Assembly (NCBI GenBank): GCA_002748355.1
Contig: PDSF01000051.1
Location: 1 to 64,000, forward strand
DNA from: Planctomycetota bacterium
GTDB taxonomy: Bacteria; Planctomycetota; UBA1135; GCA-002748355
Length of the DNA stretch: 64,000 bases
Direction of reading: 5' to 3'
This document shows, one piece after another, positions 56,950 through 64,000 of the stretch; position 1 is the first letter of the stretch, and the number at the start of each line of letters is the position of its first letter. The position numbers and the translations under genes were made by a program. Below the pieces are notes generated by a model that was given only the letters and a program-made list of their open reading frames with translations, was not told the DNA's origin and ran no database searches.

Positions 56950-57702
56950 TCAACGCAGTTTGGTCCAAGCGCTACTTGCGTACTTGTTGTCGCGCAGTTC
57001 TTCGGCGCGGAGCAAGATGGCCGAGGGTAGTGGGCCGGCCGGCTCAAGCGGGAGTCCCAGGGCGGCGGCGATGGCTTCGGAGAGGCGGGCTTCGAGTTCG
57101 GGGATGGGGGGCTTGGCTTTTAGTGCCGCGGTGAACGGGGTCAAGGAACTGCGCCCCAGCATCAGAGAGCCATGGTGGAGGACACGCTTGCCGCGTCGGC
57201 GCTGGGCACTGCCGAAGAGCTTGGCGCCGTCGGCATCGACTAGGTCGAGCCCGGTCGGGCGGAAGAAGCACCAACGCAAGAGTTCGGGGCTGGCGTTCTT
57301 GGCCCTAGCGCCATCGCCTTCCTCAGCGATGCGGATGCCTGTGGCCTGGATCCCAGCGATCATCGCCTTGTTGAGCAGCTCATAGCTCTTTTGCACCTGC
57401 TCGGGTAGCGCATGGTCCGGCAGAGCCAGGCTTAGCGTGAGCTCTTTGTCGTGCAGGATGGCGCCGCCCCCGGTCGGGCGTCGGACCCGGTCGAGGCCGC
57501 TGGGCAAATCGGCGAAATCCCGGTGCTTTTGGAAATAGCCGAGCGAGAGGCAGGCCGGTTCCCATCGATAGAAGCGGAGCCAGGATCCATCGTCCTCGAG
57601 CAGGGCTTCATCGAGAGCCAGGTTGTAGGCACCGGAGGCGGCTGCGCAGGGCAGCAGCTTCAACGGTGCCGGCTTGTTTGCAGCGGCGGGACGCTCAGGC
57701 AT
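56950..57702 (-). CDS. lplA: Lipoate-protein ligase A family protein
   Basis: A 250-residue enzyme of the BPL/LplA/LipB family that attaches lipoate or octanoate to lipoyl domains. ATG 57702 gives the natural N-terminus (PLKLLPCAAASGAYNLALDEALLE); the longer frame upstream lies inside gcvH and is a shadow. The family motif RRPTGGGAILHDKELTLSLALP (about 86-107) and FRPTGLDLVDADGAKLFGSAQRR with the catalytic Lys region (AKLFGSAQ) are present. Its start lies 8 bp inside the gcvH stop region, so it is coupled to gcvH and probably lipoylates that protein. The C-terminal accessory domain of full LplA is absent, as in LipM/LplJ-type enzymes. Confidence 0.87.
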   Translation of the reverse strand: MPERPAAANKPAPLKLLPCAAASGAYNLALDEALLEDDGSWLRFYRWEPACLSLGYFQKHRDFADLPSGLDRVRRPTGGGAILHDKELTLSLALPDHALPEQVQKSYELLNKAMIAGIQATGIRIAEEGDGARAKNASPELLRWCFFRPTGLDLVDADGAKLFGSAQRRRGKRVLHHGSLMLGRSSLTPFTAALKAKPPIPELEARLSEAIAAALGLPLEPAGPLPSAILLRAEELRDNKYASSAWTKLR

Positions 57703-58084
57703 CCTCGCCAGAGACGAGATTGTTGTAGGCGTCGGCGTCGAGCAGCTGCGCCATCCCCGAGTTGTCGCTGGGGCGAACCTTGATGATCCAGCCCTTGTCG
57801 AAGGGGTCGCTGGCGAGGATGTCGAGTTCGTCGCTGATTTCCTCGTGCACTTCTTCCACGACACCGTTGACCGGTGACATCAGATCGGAGACGGCCTTGA
57901 CCGACTCGATTTCGCCGAAGGGCTCGCCTTGTACCAGCTCTTTGCCGGGTGCGGGCAGGTCGACGAAAACAAGGTCGGAGAGGTGGGCAATCGCAACGTC
58001 GGTGATTCCGATGGTGATCAGCCCGTCAGCCTCAAGGGCCCACTCGTGGGACGTTAGGTACTTCCGGTCGCTCGGCGCGGCCAT
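57695..58084 (-). CDS. gcvH: Glycine cleavage system H protein
   Basis: A 129-residue lipoyl carrier that shuttles the aminomethyl group between GcvP, GcvT and the lipoamide dehydrogenase. The lipoylation site is Lys63 in GEIESVKAVSDLMSPVNG; the start RKYLTSHEWALEADGLITIGITDVA and the DKGWIIKV end motif are canonical. It follows gcvT by 9 bp and overlaps lplA by 8 bp. Length is normal. gcvP is not in this window. Confidence 0.95.
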   Translation of the reverse strand: MAAPSDRKYLTSHEWALEADGLITIGITDVAIAHLSDLVFVDLPAPGKELVQGEPFGEIESVKAVSDLMSPVNGVVEEVHEEISDELDILASDPFDKGWIIKVRPSDNSGMAQLLDADAYNNLVSGEDA

Positions 58085-58093
58085 CTCTCTACC

Positions 58094-59191
58094 TCAGCTT
58101 TGGCGTTTGTAAAAGGGCAGCGCGACGATCGTGGCCGTCTCTTCACTGCCGGGTCGAATTTGGAACTTCAGCTCAGTGCCTTCTTCAGCAAGGTCACTGC
58201 GCACGAAGGCAGTCGCAATGTTGCAGTCCCGCACCGGCGAGAAGCTGCCGGAGGCAATATGTCCGACATCTTCGCCATTGTGCAGAACGCGATAGCCATG
58301 CCGGGGGACTCGGCGACTCTCGGTCACTAGGCCGATGAGCTTGCGGGCCGGGCCCTCGTCCTTGACCTTCTGCAGGGCGTCACGACCGATAAACTCGGTT
58401 TTGAGACGAACCGCCCATTGGAGTCCCGCCTCAAGCGGGTTGATGTCATCGCTCAGCTCGTGGCCGTAGAGCGCCATGCCGGCTTCGAGACGCAGGGTGT
58501 CGCGGGCGCCGAGGCCGATGGGCAGGAGTTCCTCCTCTTCTTGGCCGACTTCGAGGAGTCGATCCCAGAGCCGGGCCGCCTCGCTGACCGGGTAGTAGAT
58601 CTCGAAGCCATCCTCGCCGGTGTAGCCGGTGCGCGAAACCGAGACGTCGAGGCCGTCGACTTGGGGGTGGCACCACTTGTAGTAGCCAAGGCTCGAGAGG
58701 TCGTAGTCGGTCAGCTTCTGCAGGACCTTTTCCGAAGCTGGGCCTTGGAGGGCGATCATCGCCATCTCATCGGAGAGATCGCGGACGACGCAGTCAAAGC
58801 CCTGGGCATGCTGGTTCATCCACGCCAAGTCGCGTTCGCGGTTGGAGGCGTTGATGACGACGAAGAACTCGCCCTCGGCTGCTGGGTCGCGGTAGACGAG
58901 GACGTCGTCGATGACGCCACCGTCCTCCTTGGTCAGGCAGGCGTAGCGGATGGCTCCGGAAGGGATCTTCGTCACATCATTGGTGATGATGAGCTGCAAG
59001 AATGCCTCGGCTTCCGGGCCCTCGACCCGCACCCGGCCCATGTGGCAGAGGTCGAAAAGCCCGACCTTGGCGCGGACATGCCGCGCTTCCTCCAAGATCG
59101 AACGGTATTGGACCGGCATGTTCCAACCGCCGAAGGGCACCATGCGTGCGCCTGCCTTCTCGTGCTGCTCCTTCAGTGGAGTCTCGCGCAT
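58094..59191 (-). CDS. gcvT: Aminomethyltransferase, glycine cleavage T protein
   Basis: A 365-residue tetrahydrofolate-dependent enzyme that releases ammonia from H-protein-bound aminomethyl and makes methylene-THF. The start VPFGGWNMPVQY, FDLCHMGRVRVEG, SGAIRYACLTKEDGGVIDDVLVYR, the YTGEDGFEIY segment and the C-terminal GHIASGSFSPVRDCNIATAFV are typical. GGGAGATAGGA immediately precedes ATG 59191. It is the first gene of gcvT-gcvH-lplA; the promoter must lie in 59192-59372, where no glycine-riboswitch motif was recognised. Confidence 0.95.
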   Translation of the reverse strand: MRETPLKEQHEKAGARMVPFGGWNMPVQYRSILEEARHVRAKVGLFDLCHMGRVRVEGPEAEAFLQLIITNDVTKIPSGAIRYACLTKEDGGVIDDVLVYRDPAAEGEFFVVINASNRERDLAWMNQHAQGFDCVVRDLSDEMAMIALQGPASEKVLQKLTDYDLSSLGYYKWCHPQVDGLDVSVSRTGYTGEDGFEIYYPVSEAARLWDRLLEVGQEEEELLPIGLGARDTLRLEAGMALYGHELSDDINPLEAGLQWAVRLKTEFIGRDALQKVKDEGPARKLIGLVTESRRVPRHGYRVLHNGEDVGHIASGSFSPVRDCNIATAFVRSDLAEEGTELKFQIRPGSEETATIVALPFYKRQS

Positions 59192-59346
59192 TCCTATCTC
59201 CCGTTACTGCTGAGGTCCGAGGGCGGAGCAGCATAGGTGCGCAGGGTAGAAAGTCCACGAGCGCAGAGACCGGAGGGCAGAGATCTAGAATGCTGGGGAA
59301 AGGCTGCCTACCGTCCTCTTGGCGCCAGGGCCTGCCCGCCAGGAAC

Positions 59347-59384
59347 CTGCCGCTCAGTCTTCCCCCTGCCGCTCAGTCTTCCCC
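59347..59384. repeat. 19-bp perfect tandem duplication at a gene end
   Basis: The unit CTGCCGCTCAGTCTTCCCC occurs at 59347-59365 and again at 59366-59384. The second copy contains the stop codon of the acidic TPR gene; the first lies just past it, so the last codons and stop are duplicated in tandem. Confidence 0.8.
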
Positions 59385-60482
59385 CTGTGAATCGTCATGA
59401 GCACGAAGCTGCGCCATGAACTCACCCCAGTCGAGAGTCTCGATCTCTTCCCGGCGGATGGGTCTGGGCTCCAGCTCGGGCGGCAGACCTGCTTCGGCAG
59501 CGTCTTCTGACGCTGGATGATCCCCTGGATCTGCCGCCGAAGGGCCCTTCTCTCCATGAGCTGAATCCGGCCCCTGCTCTTCGTTTTCTCCTTCGTCAAA
59601 GCCTTCTTGTTGTTGGAAGAGCTGGGAGTAGAAGCCGGCGAGGGGGAAACTCAGTTCGATGTCGAGGGCTTCTTCTTGATCGGGAAGCCCGGGCTCGCTG
59701 GGCCTTGGCTCCGAGGAGGCGGCATCGGCGGCCTCCGACCAAAAGTCCACCGAGTCCGAGGGCTTGCCCTCGGCTGGCGGTATCGGTGCGTTCCAGATGT
59801 GATCGAAGCTCTGTTCGTCCTCATCTGTCCAGAGCGCGTCGATCTCGTCCAGCAAGTCGTCATCGCTCAGTTCTTCGTCGCTGCCCGCAGCATCGCCCTG
59901 GATCAGGCGTCGCCAGGCGGTGAACAGCGCTTGACTCTGGTCGAAATCTGCCCAACTCAGGCCGGTTGCCGAGCCCTCGTTGATGCGGGCGGCTCCGATC
60001 AAGGGTGCCGAGGTCTGCGAACTCGTCGGCCAATCGACCCAAAAACTGGGCCGGCTGCTGGCGGAAGAGGCTCTTGGCGTTTCTTCGACCGTGACGCTCC
60101 AGGCGCTCCGCAGCGAGTCTTCGAGGCTCAGAAAACGTTCGGGATTGCAGCGCCGAGCAAGCCCAACTTGCTCCTTGGCCGGGCCGAGACGGCCTGCTTC
60201 GAGCTCGATCCGGGCTAGGGCGACTCGGGCGCCGAACTCGTCGGCACCGCAGGCGGCCGCGGACTCGAAGTAGGGTCGAGCGCGCTCCATGCGGCCTGTC
60301 TTGAGCCAGAATTTGCCCAAAAAGAGATGCAGGTAGCCACGCAAGCGCGCCGGCAAGAGCTTGTGGGAGACGATCAAGGAGAGACCCGAGGCGAAGGAGG
60401 GGGCGAAAAAGGAATCCCTGGATTCATAGCGATGAGCGGGTGCCGTTTGTAACAGCCAAAGCACGGAGGAACAAGGCGGCAA
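59373..60482 (-). CDS. Acidic TPR-type protein
   Basis: A 369-residue protein of unknown function. TTG 60482 is the first possible start; later starts cannot be excluded and no signal peptide is obvious. A TPR-like helical pair is visible at about 48-110 (YLHLFLGKFWLKTGRMERARPYFESAA, ARIELEAGRLGPAKEQVGLARRCNPERF). The C-terminal 200 residues are rich in Asp/Glu/Ser/Pro, probably disordered, with aromatic anchors (FWSEAAD, LAGFYSQLFQQQEGF) and a final EIETLDWGEFMAQLRAH. It is divergent from the large PATAN gene (168 bp), whose TPR architecture it echoes, so the two may be functionally related. Confidence 0.72.
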   Translation of the reverse strand: MPPCSSVLWLLQTAPAHRYESRDSFFAPSFASGLSLIVSHKLLPARLRGYLHLFLGKFWLKTGRMERARPYFESAAACGADEFGARVALARIELEAGRLGPAKEQVGLARRCNPERFLSLEDSLRSAWSVTVEETPRASSASSRPSFWVDWPTSSQTSAPLIGAARINEGSATGLSWADFDQSQALFTAWRRLIQGDAAGSDEELSDDDLLDEIDALWTDEDEQSFDHIWNAPIPPAEGKPSDSVDFWSEAADAASSEPRPSEPGLPDQEEALDIELSFPLAGFYSQLFQQQEGFDEGENEEQGPDSAHGEKGPSAADPGDHPASEDAAEAGLPPELEPRPIRREEIETLDWGEFMAQLRAHDDSQGED

Positions 60483-60650
60483 TGGATGGCCTGCTAGGTG
60501 GTGGATCTGGGCTTGCTCCTGATTTGCCCTAGCCGTGCGGGCTTCGGTGAAAAGCTATCCCAGTACACAAGCCAGAGCACCTTAGGCGCCGATAGGAGCC
60601 GGAGGGAACGCGGCGCCCATGCCGCGCCTCGGAAACCAGGGAGAAAGCAC

Positions 60651-63600
60651 ATGGCTCTGAAGGGCGACCTCACGAGCGTGGGCCTCGCGGACGTGTTCCA
60701 GATGCTCGCTCTGAATCAGAAGGTTGGCATTTTGTCGATCTTCGATGCCGACCACTGGCGGGCGCTCTACTTCGACCGTAGAGGGGTCACCCTCTACTAC
60801 AACGAGCACGTCTTCCTCGATCGCCTCCTAGATGGACTGATGCAACGTGGCCAGTTGGTCGGCGAGAACTTGGACGTCTTTCGCCGGGAGAACTCGGGCG
60901 ACCCCATAGCTACCGTCGAATCGATGCTCGGTGCTGGGGTTCTGGCCGAAGAGCTCTTCCTCGACGGCTTCCGCGAGCAGATGGAAGAGGACGTGTACGA
61001 CCTCTTCCTCTGGGAGAACGTCCACTGGGAGTTCCACGAAGGCGTGGATGAGCTGGAAGGGCGCGAAGGGGTCATCAACGAGAACTTCTTCCTCAGTCCC
61101 GACTCCCTGGTCATGGAGGCGGCTCGGCGTCTCGACGAGTGGGCCTTCCTGCGTGAGCAGGTTCCTGGACCCCTCGAGATTTATGAGCCGGATCCGAGTA
61201 TCGATGCCGGGACCGTCTCCGAACTCGATGACTTCTCGCTGAGTGTGCTCGACTTCGTTGATGGGCGGCGCAACGTGGCACGCATCATCGAGATGAGCGG
61301 GGTCACTCCTTTCCATGTCTACAAGGGCTTGTCGCAGCTGGTGACGGAGGGGCTGATCCTTCCGGTGCCGGATACCTCGCTGCTCGACATGGCGAACTCC
61401 TGCATAGGAGAAGGGCGCGTCGAGGACGGCATCTACCTGCTGGAGAAGGCTATTCAGAACCAGGTGGGGCTGCCTGATGCCTACCTGATGGCCGCTCAGG
61501 GCTACGAGACCCAGGACGAATACGCCAAGGCGGTCTATCACTACAAGCTGTATTCCAACGCCTGCGTCGAGGAATACGAGTGGGGTCTTGCCGAAGGAAC
61601 GCTCTCGCACTGCGTTGATCTGCTACCGACCGATCTGGATGTTCGCGAGCGCTGGCTTCGTGTGCTTGCCCAGATGGAGTCACCGCCCATCGATCCCATG
61701 GAGGTTGGGCGCAAGCTGATCGATATCTTCCTCGACCTGGATGAAACCGACCGGGCCCGCCAGGTGCTGGAAACCCTGCTCCAGGTCGCTCCAGAAGATA
61801 TCGAACTCAAGAAATCCCTGGTCACGATTCATTCCAAGGCCGGCGATCAGAAACGGGTGATGGAACTCTACGAATCCATTGCCCAGGATCTGGTGCAGCA
61901 GAAGGATCCGATCGGCGCGGTTCGTTATCTGCAAAAGATCCTGATGCTCGACCGCACGCGCAAGGACATTAGCGATCGGGTCAAGCAGCTCTACGTGATG
62001 GACGAGCGGTATCGTTCTCGGCGCCGCAGCGTTGCCCTGGCCTTTGCCGGGATCTTCTGCTTCGGCGCCATCGGCGTGCTGTTCTATCTGTATGAGCAGC
62101 ACGTGCAGAGTGTCTTCCGGACCCTCGACCCCGAAACCTTTATCGCTGAGAGGAATTACGACGGCGCGATCAAGCTCTATCGCGACTTCCAGAGAGAGTA
62201 TCCTCTTAGCTTGATCTCTGGGGAAATCGATGTCGCGATTGCCGGTATCGAAGCCAAAAAACAAGAATACGTCGCAGAGAAGAAACGCCTGGCTGCCGAT
62301 CGGCGAAAGGCCGCCAAGAGAAACCGCACGCTCTACCGGCGGATCTACGCTCAATACGAGGCGATGTCCTCTGTTGGTGGTTTGGATCGGCGCATCGACC
62401 TGGAGCGAGCGATTGACTTGCTCGAAGAGGTTGCGGAGCTGATCGAGAAAGCTGGAGAGCCGCAGGACTTCAACTTCCGCAAGGAGAAGGAGATTGAGGC
62501 GGCTTTGCGTGATCAGCGCAACTACCTGGTCCAGGCCCGGAGTCTGCGCGAGAAGCTGGGGGCGGCGCTTGCTGCTGGCAACTTCGAGGATGCTCGCCAG
62601 ATTGCCATCCGAATGCACGAGGAGTATCCGCACGCGAATAACACGCACAAGACGCTCGTGCCGATGCAGTTTTGCAGCCAACCTTCTGGGGCTGAGCTGT
62701 GGTCGAAGGGCGTGCAACTGGTAGACGACACCGGCAAGGTCGTGCGCACGCCAGCCTACGTGCAGGTGCCGTATGAGGAAGTCGTTCGCTTCGAGCTTCG
62801 AATGGACGGCTATGAGCCTCTCGAAATCGCGACAACAGGTAAGGCAAAGTCTCCGCGTCGCGTCGTGTTGCCGGTGCGGCCGGAGAGAGTGATTCCTCTC
62901 GGTGAAGAGGTGGTGACCGGGGTCGCCGTTGGTCAGGAGCTCGGAGTTGTCGGGCTCAAGGAGGGGCGCCTCCTCGCCTTCTCCATGAAGGACGGCCAAG
63001 CCAAGTTCCGGCTGCGCCTGCCCGGACTCGACGAGGTTCAGGGAACGCCGCTGGTCAATAAGGACCAAGCCGTCTTTGCGACTTCGGGTGGCTTGCTCTG
63101 TGCCTTGAACTTGAAGGACGGCAAGAGTTCTTGGACGGCCCAGGTGCCCGGAGGCGTTCAGACGCGCATTCTGAAAATGAGCGGGGGCGCTGTCGTCGGG
63201 ACCGGTAGTGGCGAGCTGCGTTATTACTCCCTCAGAGATGGAGAGCCGATTTGGACGGTGCCCGTGGGGGGGGCTGCGCTGCTGCCACCGCTATCCTTCC
63301 AAGATCGTGTCTGGGTGGCCAATCGCGAAGGACAGTTGCTCTGCGTTGCCGAAGACGATGGCGAGATCGTGGACCGCTGGGAACTCCCGCAAGGGCTGCA
63401 CCAGGGGCCGATCCTGCTGCCCGAATCGAAGTGTGCCTACCTCTTATCCGATGGGCGGGTGCAGAGCTATTCACTGCGTGAGCGGCGAGTCCTGTGGGAG
63501 AAGAAATTCGACACCTACGGGGGGCGTGGGCATCTGTTGTTCGCCCAGGGCTGGCTCTTCGTCGCGGATCGCAAGGGCGTGGTCTACCGGATCGATCCCG

Positions 63601-63848
63601 GGAAGGGCGCAATCGAGTTGGAGCGTGCTCTTCTCGATCCCTTGGACGGAGCTAGCTTTGCTAGCGATCAGAGGATCTACGTGGGAACGCAGGGAGAGGA
63701 TCGAGGTCCTCGCATCGTTGCATTGCGAGTGCCCGACCTCGAGATCTGTTGGAGCTATTCGCTAGGCAAGCGAAGGGGAGCCAAGGCTGAGCTCCAGGGG
63801 CGTAGCGTTCTTGCCGAAATCGATGGCAAGGTGCATGTGCTGCGCTAG
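60651..63848 (+). CDS. PATAN domain, TPR, membrane helix, PEGA-like and beta-propeller protein
   Basis: A 1065-residue protein. ATG 60651 has AGGGAGA about 8 bases upstream. It starts with a PATAN (DUF4388) domain (MALKGDLTSVGLADVFQMLALNQKVGILSIF), then about 20 helical segments including TPR-like units (GRVEDGIYLLEKAIQNQVGLPDAYLMAA, ELKKSLVTIHSKAGDQKRVMELYE). One transmembrane helix lies near 460-480 (VALAFAGIFCFGAIGVLFYLY). After a coiled-coil, a PEGA-like strand pair (PSGAELWSKGVQLVDDTG, FELRMDGYEPLEI) leads into a PQQ/YWTD-like propeller (GVAVGQELGVVGLKEGRLLAF, LCALNLKDGKSSWTAQVPGG and repeats). This topology puts PATAN and TPR inside and a propeller outside the cytoplasmic membrane. Paralogue of 43223-45439 but with the added sensor-like domain. 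Confidence 0.85.
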   Translation: MALKGDLTSVGLADVFQMLALNQKVGILSIFDADHWRALYFDRRGVTLYYNEHVFLDRLLDGLMQRGQLVGENLDVFRRENSGDPIATVESMLGAGVLAEELFLDGFREQMEEDVYDLFLWENVHWEFHEGVDELEGREGVINENFFLSPDSLVMEAARRLDEWAFLREQVPGPLEIYEPDPSIDAGTVSELDDFSLSVLDFVDGRRNVARIIEMSGVTPFHVYKGLSQLVTEGLILPVPDTSLLDMANSCIGEGRVEDGIYLLEKAIQNQVGLPDAYLMAAQGYETQDEYAKAVYHYKLYSNACVEEYEWGLAEGTLSHCVDLLPTDLDVRERWLRVLAQMESPPIDPMEVGRKLIDIFLDLDETDRARQVLETLLQVAPEDIELKKSLVTIHSKAGDQKRVMELYESIAQDLVQQKDPIGAVRYLQKILMLDRTRKDISDRVKQLYVMDERYRSRRRSVALAFAGIFCFGAIGVLFYLYEQHVQSVFRTLDPETFIAERNYDGAIKLYRDFQREYPLSLISGEIDVAIAGIEAKKQEYVAEKKRLAADRRKAAKRNRTLYRRIYAQYEAMSSVGGLDRRIDLERAIDLLEEVAELIEKAGEPQDFNFRKEKEIEAALRDQRNYLVQARSLREKLGAALAAGNFEDARQIAIRMHEEYPHANNTHKTLVPMQFCSQPSGAELWSKGVQLVDDTGKVVRTPAYVQVPYEEVVRFELRMDGYEPLEIATTGKAKSPRRVVLPVRPERVIPLGEEVVTGVAVGQELGVVGLKEGRLLAFSMKDGQAKFRLRLPGLDEVQGTPLVNKDQAVFATSGGLLCALNLKDGKSSWTAQVPGGVQTRILKMSGGAVVGTGSGELRYYSLRDGEPIWTVPVGGAALLPPLSFQDRVWVANREGQLLCVAEDDGEIVDRWELPQGLHQGPILLPESKCAYLLSDGRVQSYSLRERRVLWEKKFDTYGGRGHLLFAQGWLFVADRKGVVYRIDPGKGAIELERALLDPLDGASFASDQRIYVGTQGEDRGPRIVALRVPDLEICWSYSLGKRRGAKAELQGRSVLAEIDGKVHVLR

Positions 63849-63945
63849 TACGCAAATCGCAGACGGTACTCCAGTGCAGTTGCTGGAGCGTCGATAGAGG
63901 ATTAGGTCCCGTAGTTCGCGGGGCGGGCTAGGAACGAGGAGACCG

Positions 63946-64000
63946 GTGAACCTACTACAGCGGTTCAAGATCACGCGCGATCTACACCGGATGGAGCGTC
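63946..64000 (+). CDS. Start of a gene running off the right edge
   Basis: GTG 63946 has GAGGAG at 5-7 bases upstream and stays open to the end (NLLQRFKITRDLHRMER so far). Only 18 codons are visible, so no function can be given. It lies about 97 bp downstream of the large PATAN gene on the same strand and could belong to the same unit. Confidence 0.5.
   Translation, partial: MNLLQRFKITRDLHRMER

Noticed and set aside
59192..59372. A glycine riboswitch upstream of gcvT
   Set aside because: The minus-strand leader lacks the paired aptamer motifs; only a Shine-Dalgarno sequence was recognised.

Overview
Organism. The window is high-GC bacterial chromosome (roughly 65% by eye) with densely packed genes, no rRNA or tRNA and no insertion sequence. 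A Gram-negative envelope is indicated by an LpxH-type hydrolase, an MsbA-like ABC exporter, a FabZ-like dehydratase, an RND efflux pair and many lipoproteins. The GldA/GldF/GldG plus DUF4340 operon, two PATAN (DUF4388) TPR membrane proteins, a degenerate arginase-fold protein and orphan sigma-54 regulators fit Planctomycetota best. That placement is inference, at moderate confidence.

Layout. 1-536: no recognisable gene. 537-15456: a large lipoprotein, then a minus-strand block read right to left: ispD-ispF, the four-gene Gld-type ABC-2 operon, a SurA/PpiC-like foldase, an MsbA-like exporter and a hypothetical protein. 15497-21149: a plus-strand housekeeping run with ruvC, a hypothetical, a ComEA-like HhH protein, nadC, a VanZ-like protein, a small secreted protein and purB of the animal/eukaryote-like sequence type. 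21228-25561 (minus): a TPR lipoprotein and the coupled trio ndk - NFACT/RqcH-like - RlmD-like methyltransferase. 25656-26827: a lipoprotein with a histone-H1-like Lys/Ala tail coupled to a membrane protein. 26828-27600: a gene-free, hairpin-rich region holding a perfect DnaA box and a strong terminator. 27601-35689 (plus): degenerate GGDEF protein, membrane glycosyltransferase-like protein, arginase-fold protein, then the overlapping chain NtrC-type regulator - GH42-like lipoprotein - LpxH. 35738-43007: UGM-like flavoprotein, divergent RNase HII, receiver-like protein, a Pus10-type tRNA pseudouridine synthase (the most surprising gene here), a GT-C membrane protein and FabZ. 43223-53105: PATAN/TPR protein, amidohydrolase, transglutaminase-fold lipoprotein, NHL protein and an RND efflux pair. 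53106-55841: a visibly AT-richer island of two secreted proteins, one split by a frameshift at a run of eight G, preceded by a long hairpin. 55977-64000: HDOD protein, gcvT-gcvH-lplA, an acidic TPR protein, a second and larger PATAN/TPR/beta-propeller protein, and the first codons of a gene running off the end.

How it works together. Most of the window is core metabolism (MEP isoprenoids, NAD, purine, glycine cleavage with its own lipoate ligase), RNA and DNA maintenance and envelope biogenesis. A recurring theme is conserved folds with lost catalytic or phospho-acceptor residues: GGDEF, receiver, arginase and transglutaminase. Best candidates for undescribed biology are the bacterial Pus10 lacking the usual N-terminal domain, the G8-tract split metallopeptidase in the AT-rich island, the structured 26.9-27.4 kb intergenic region, and the paired PATAN proteins.
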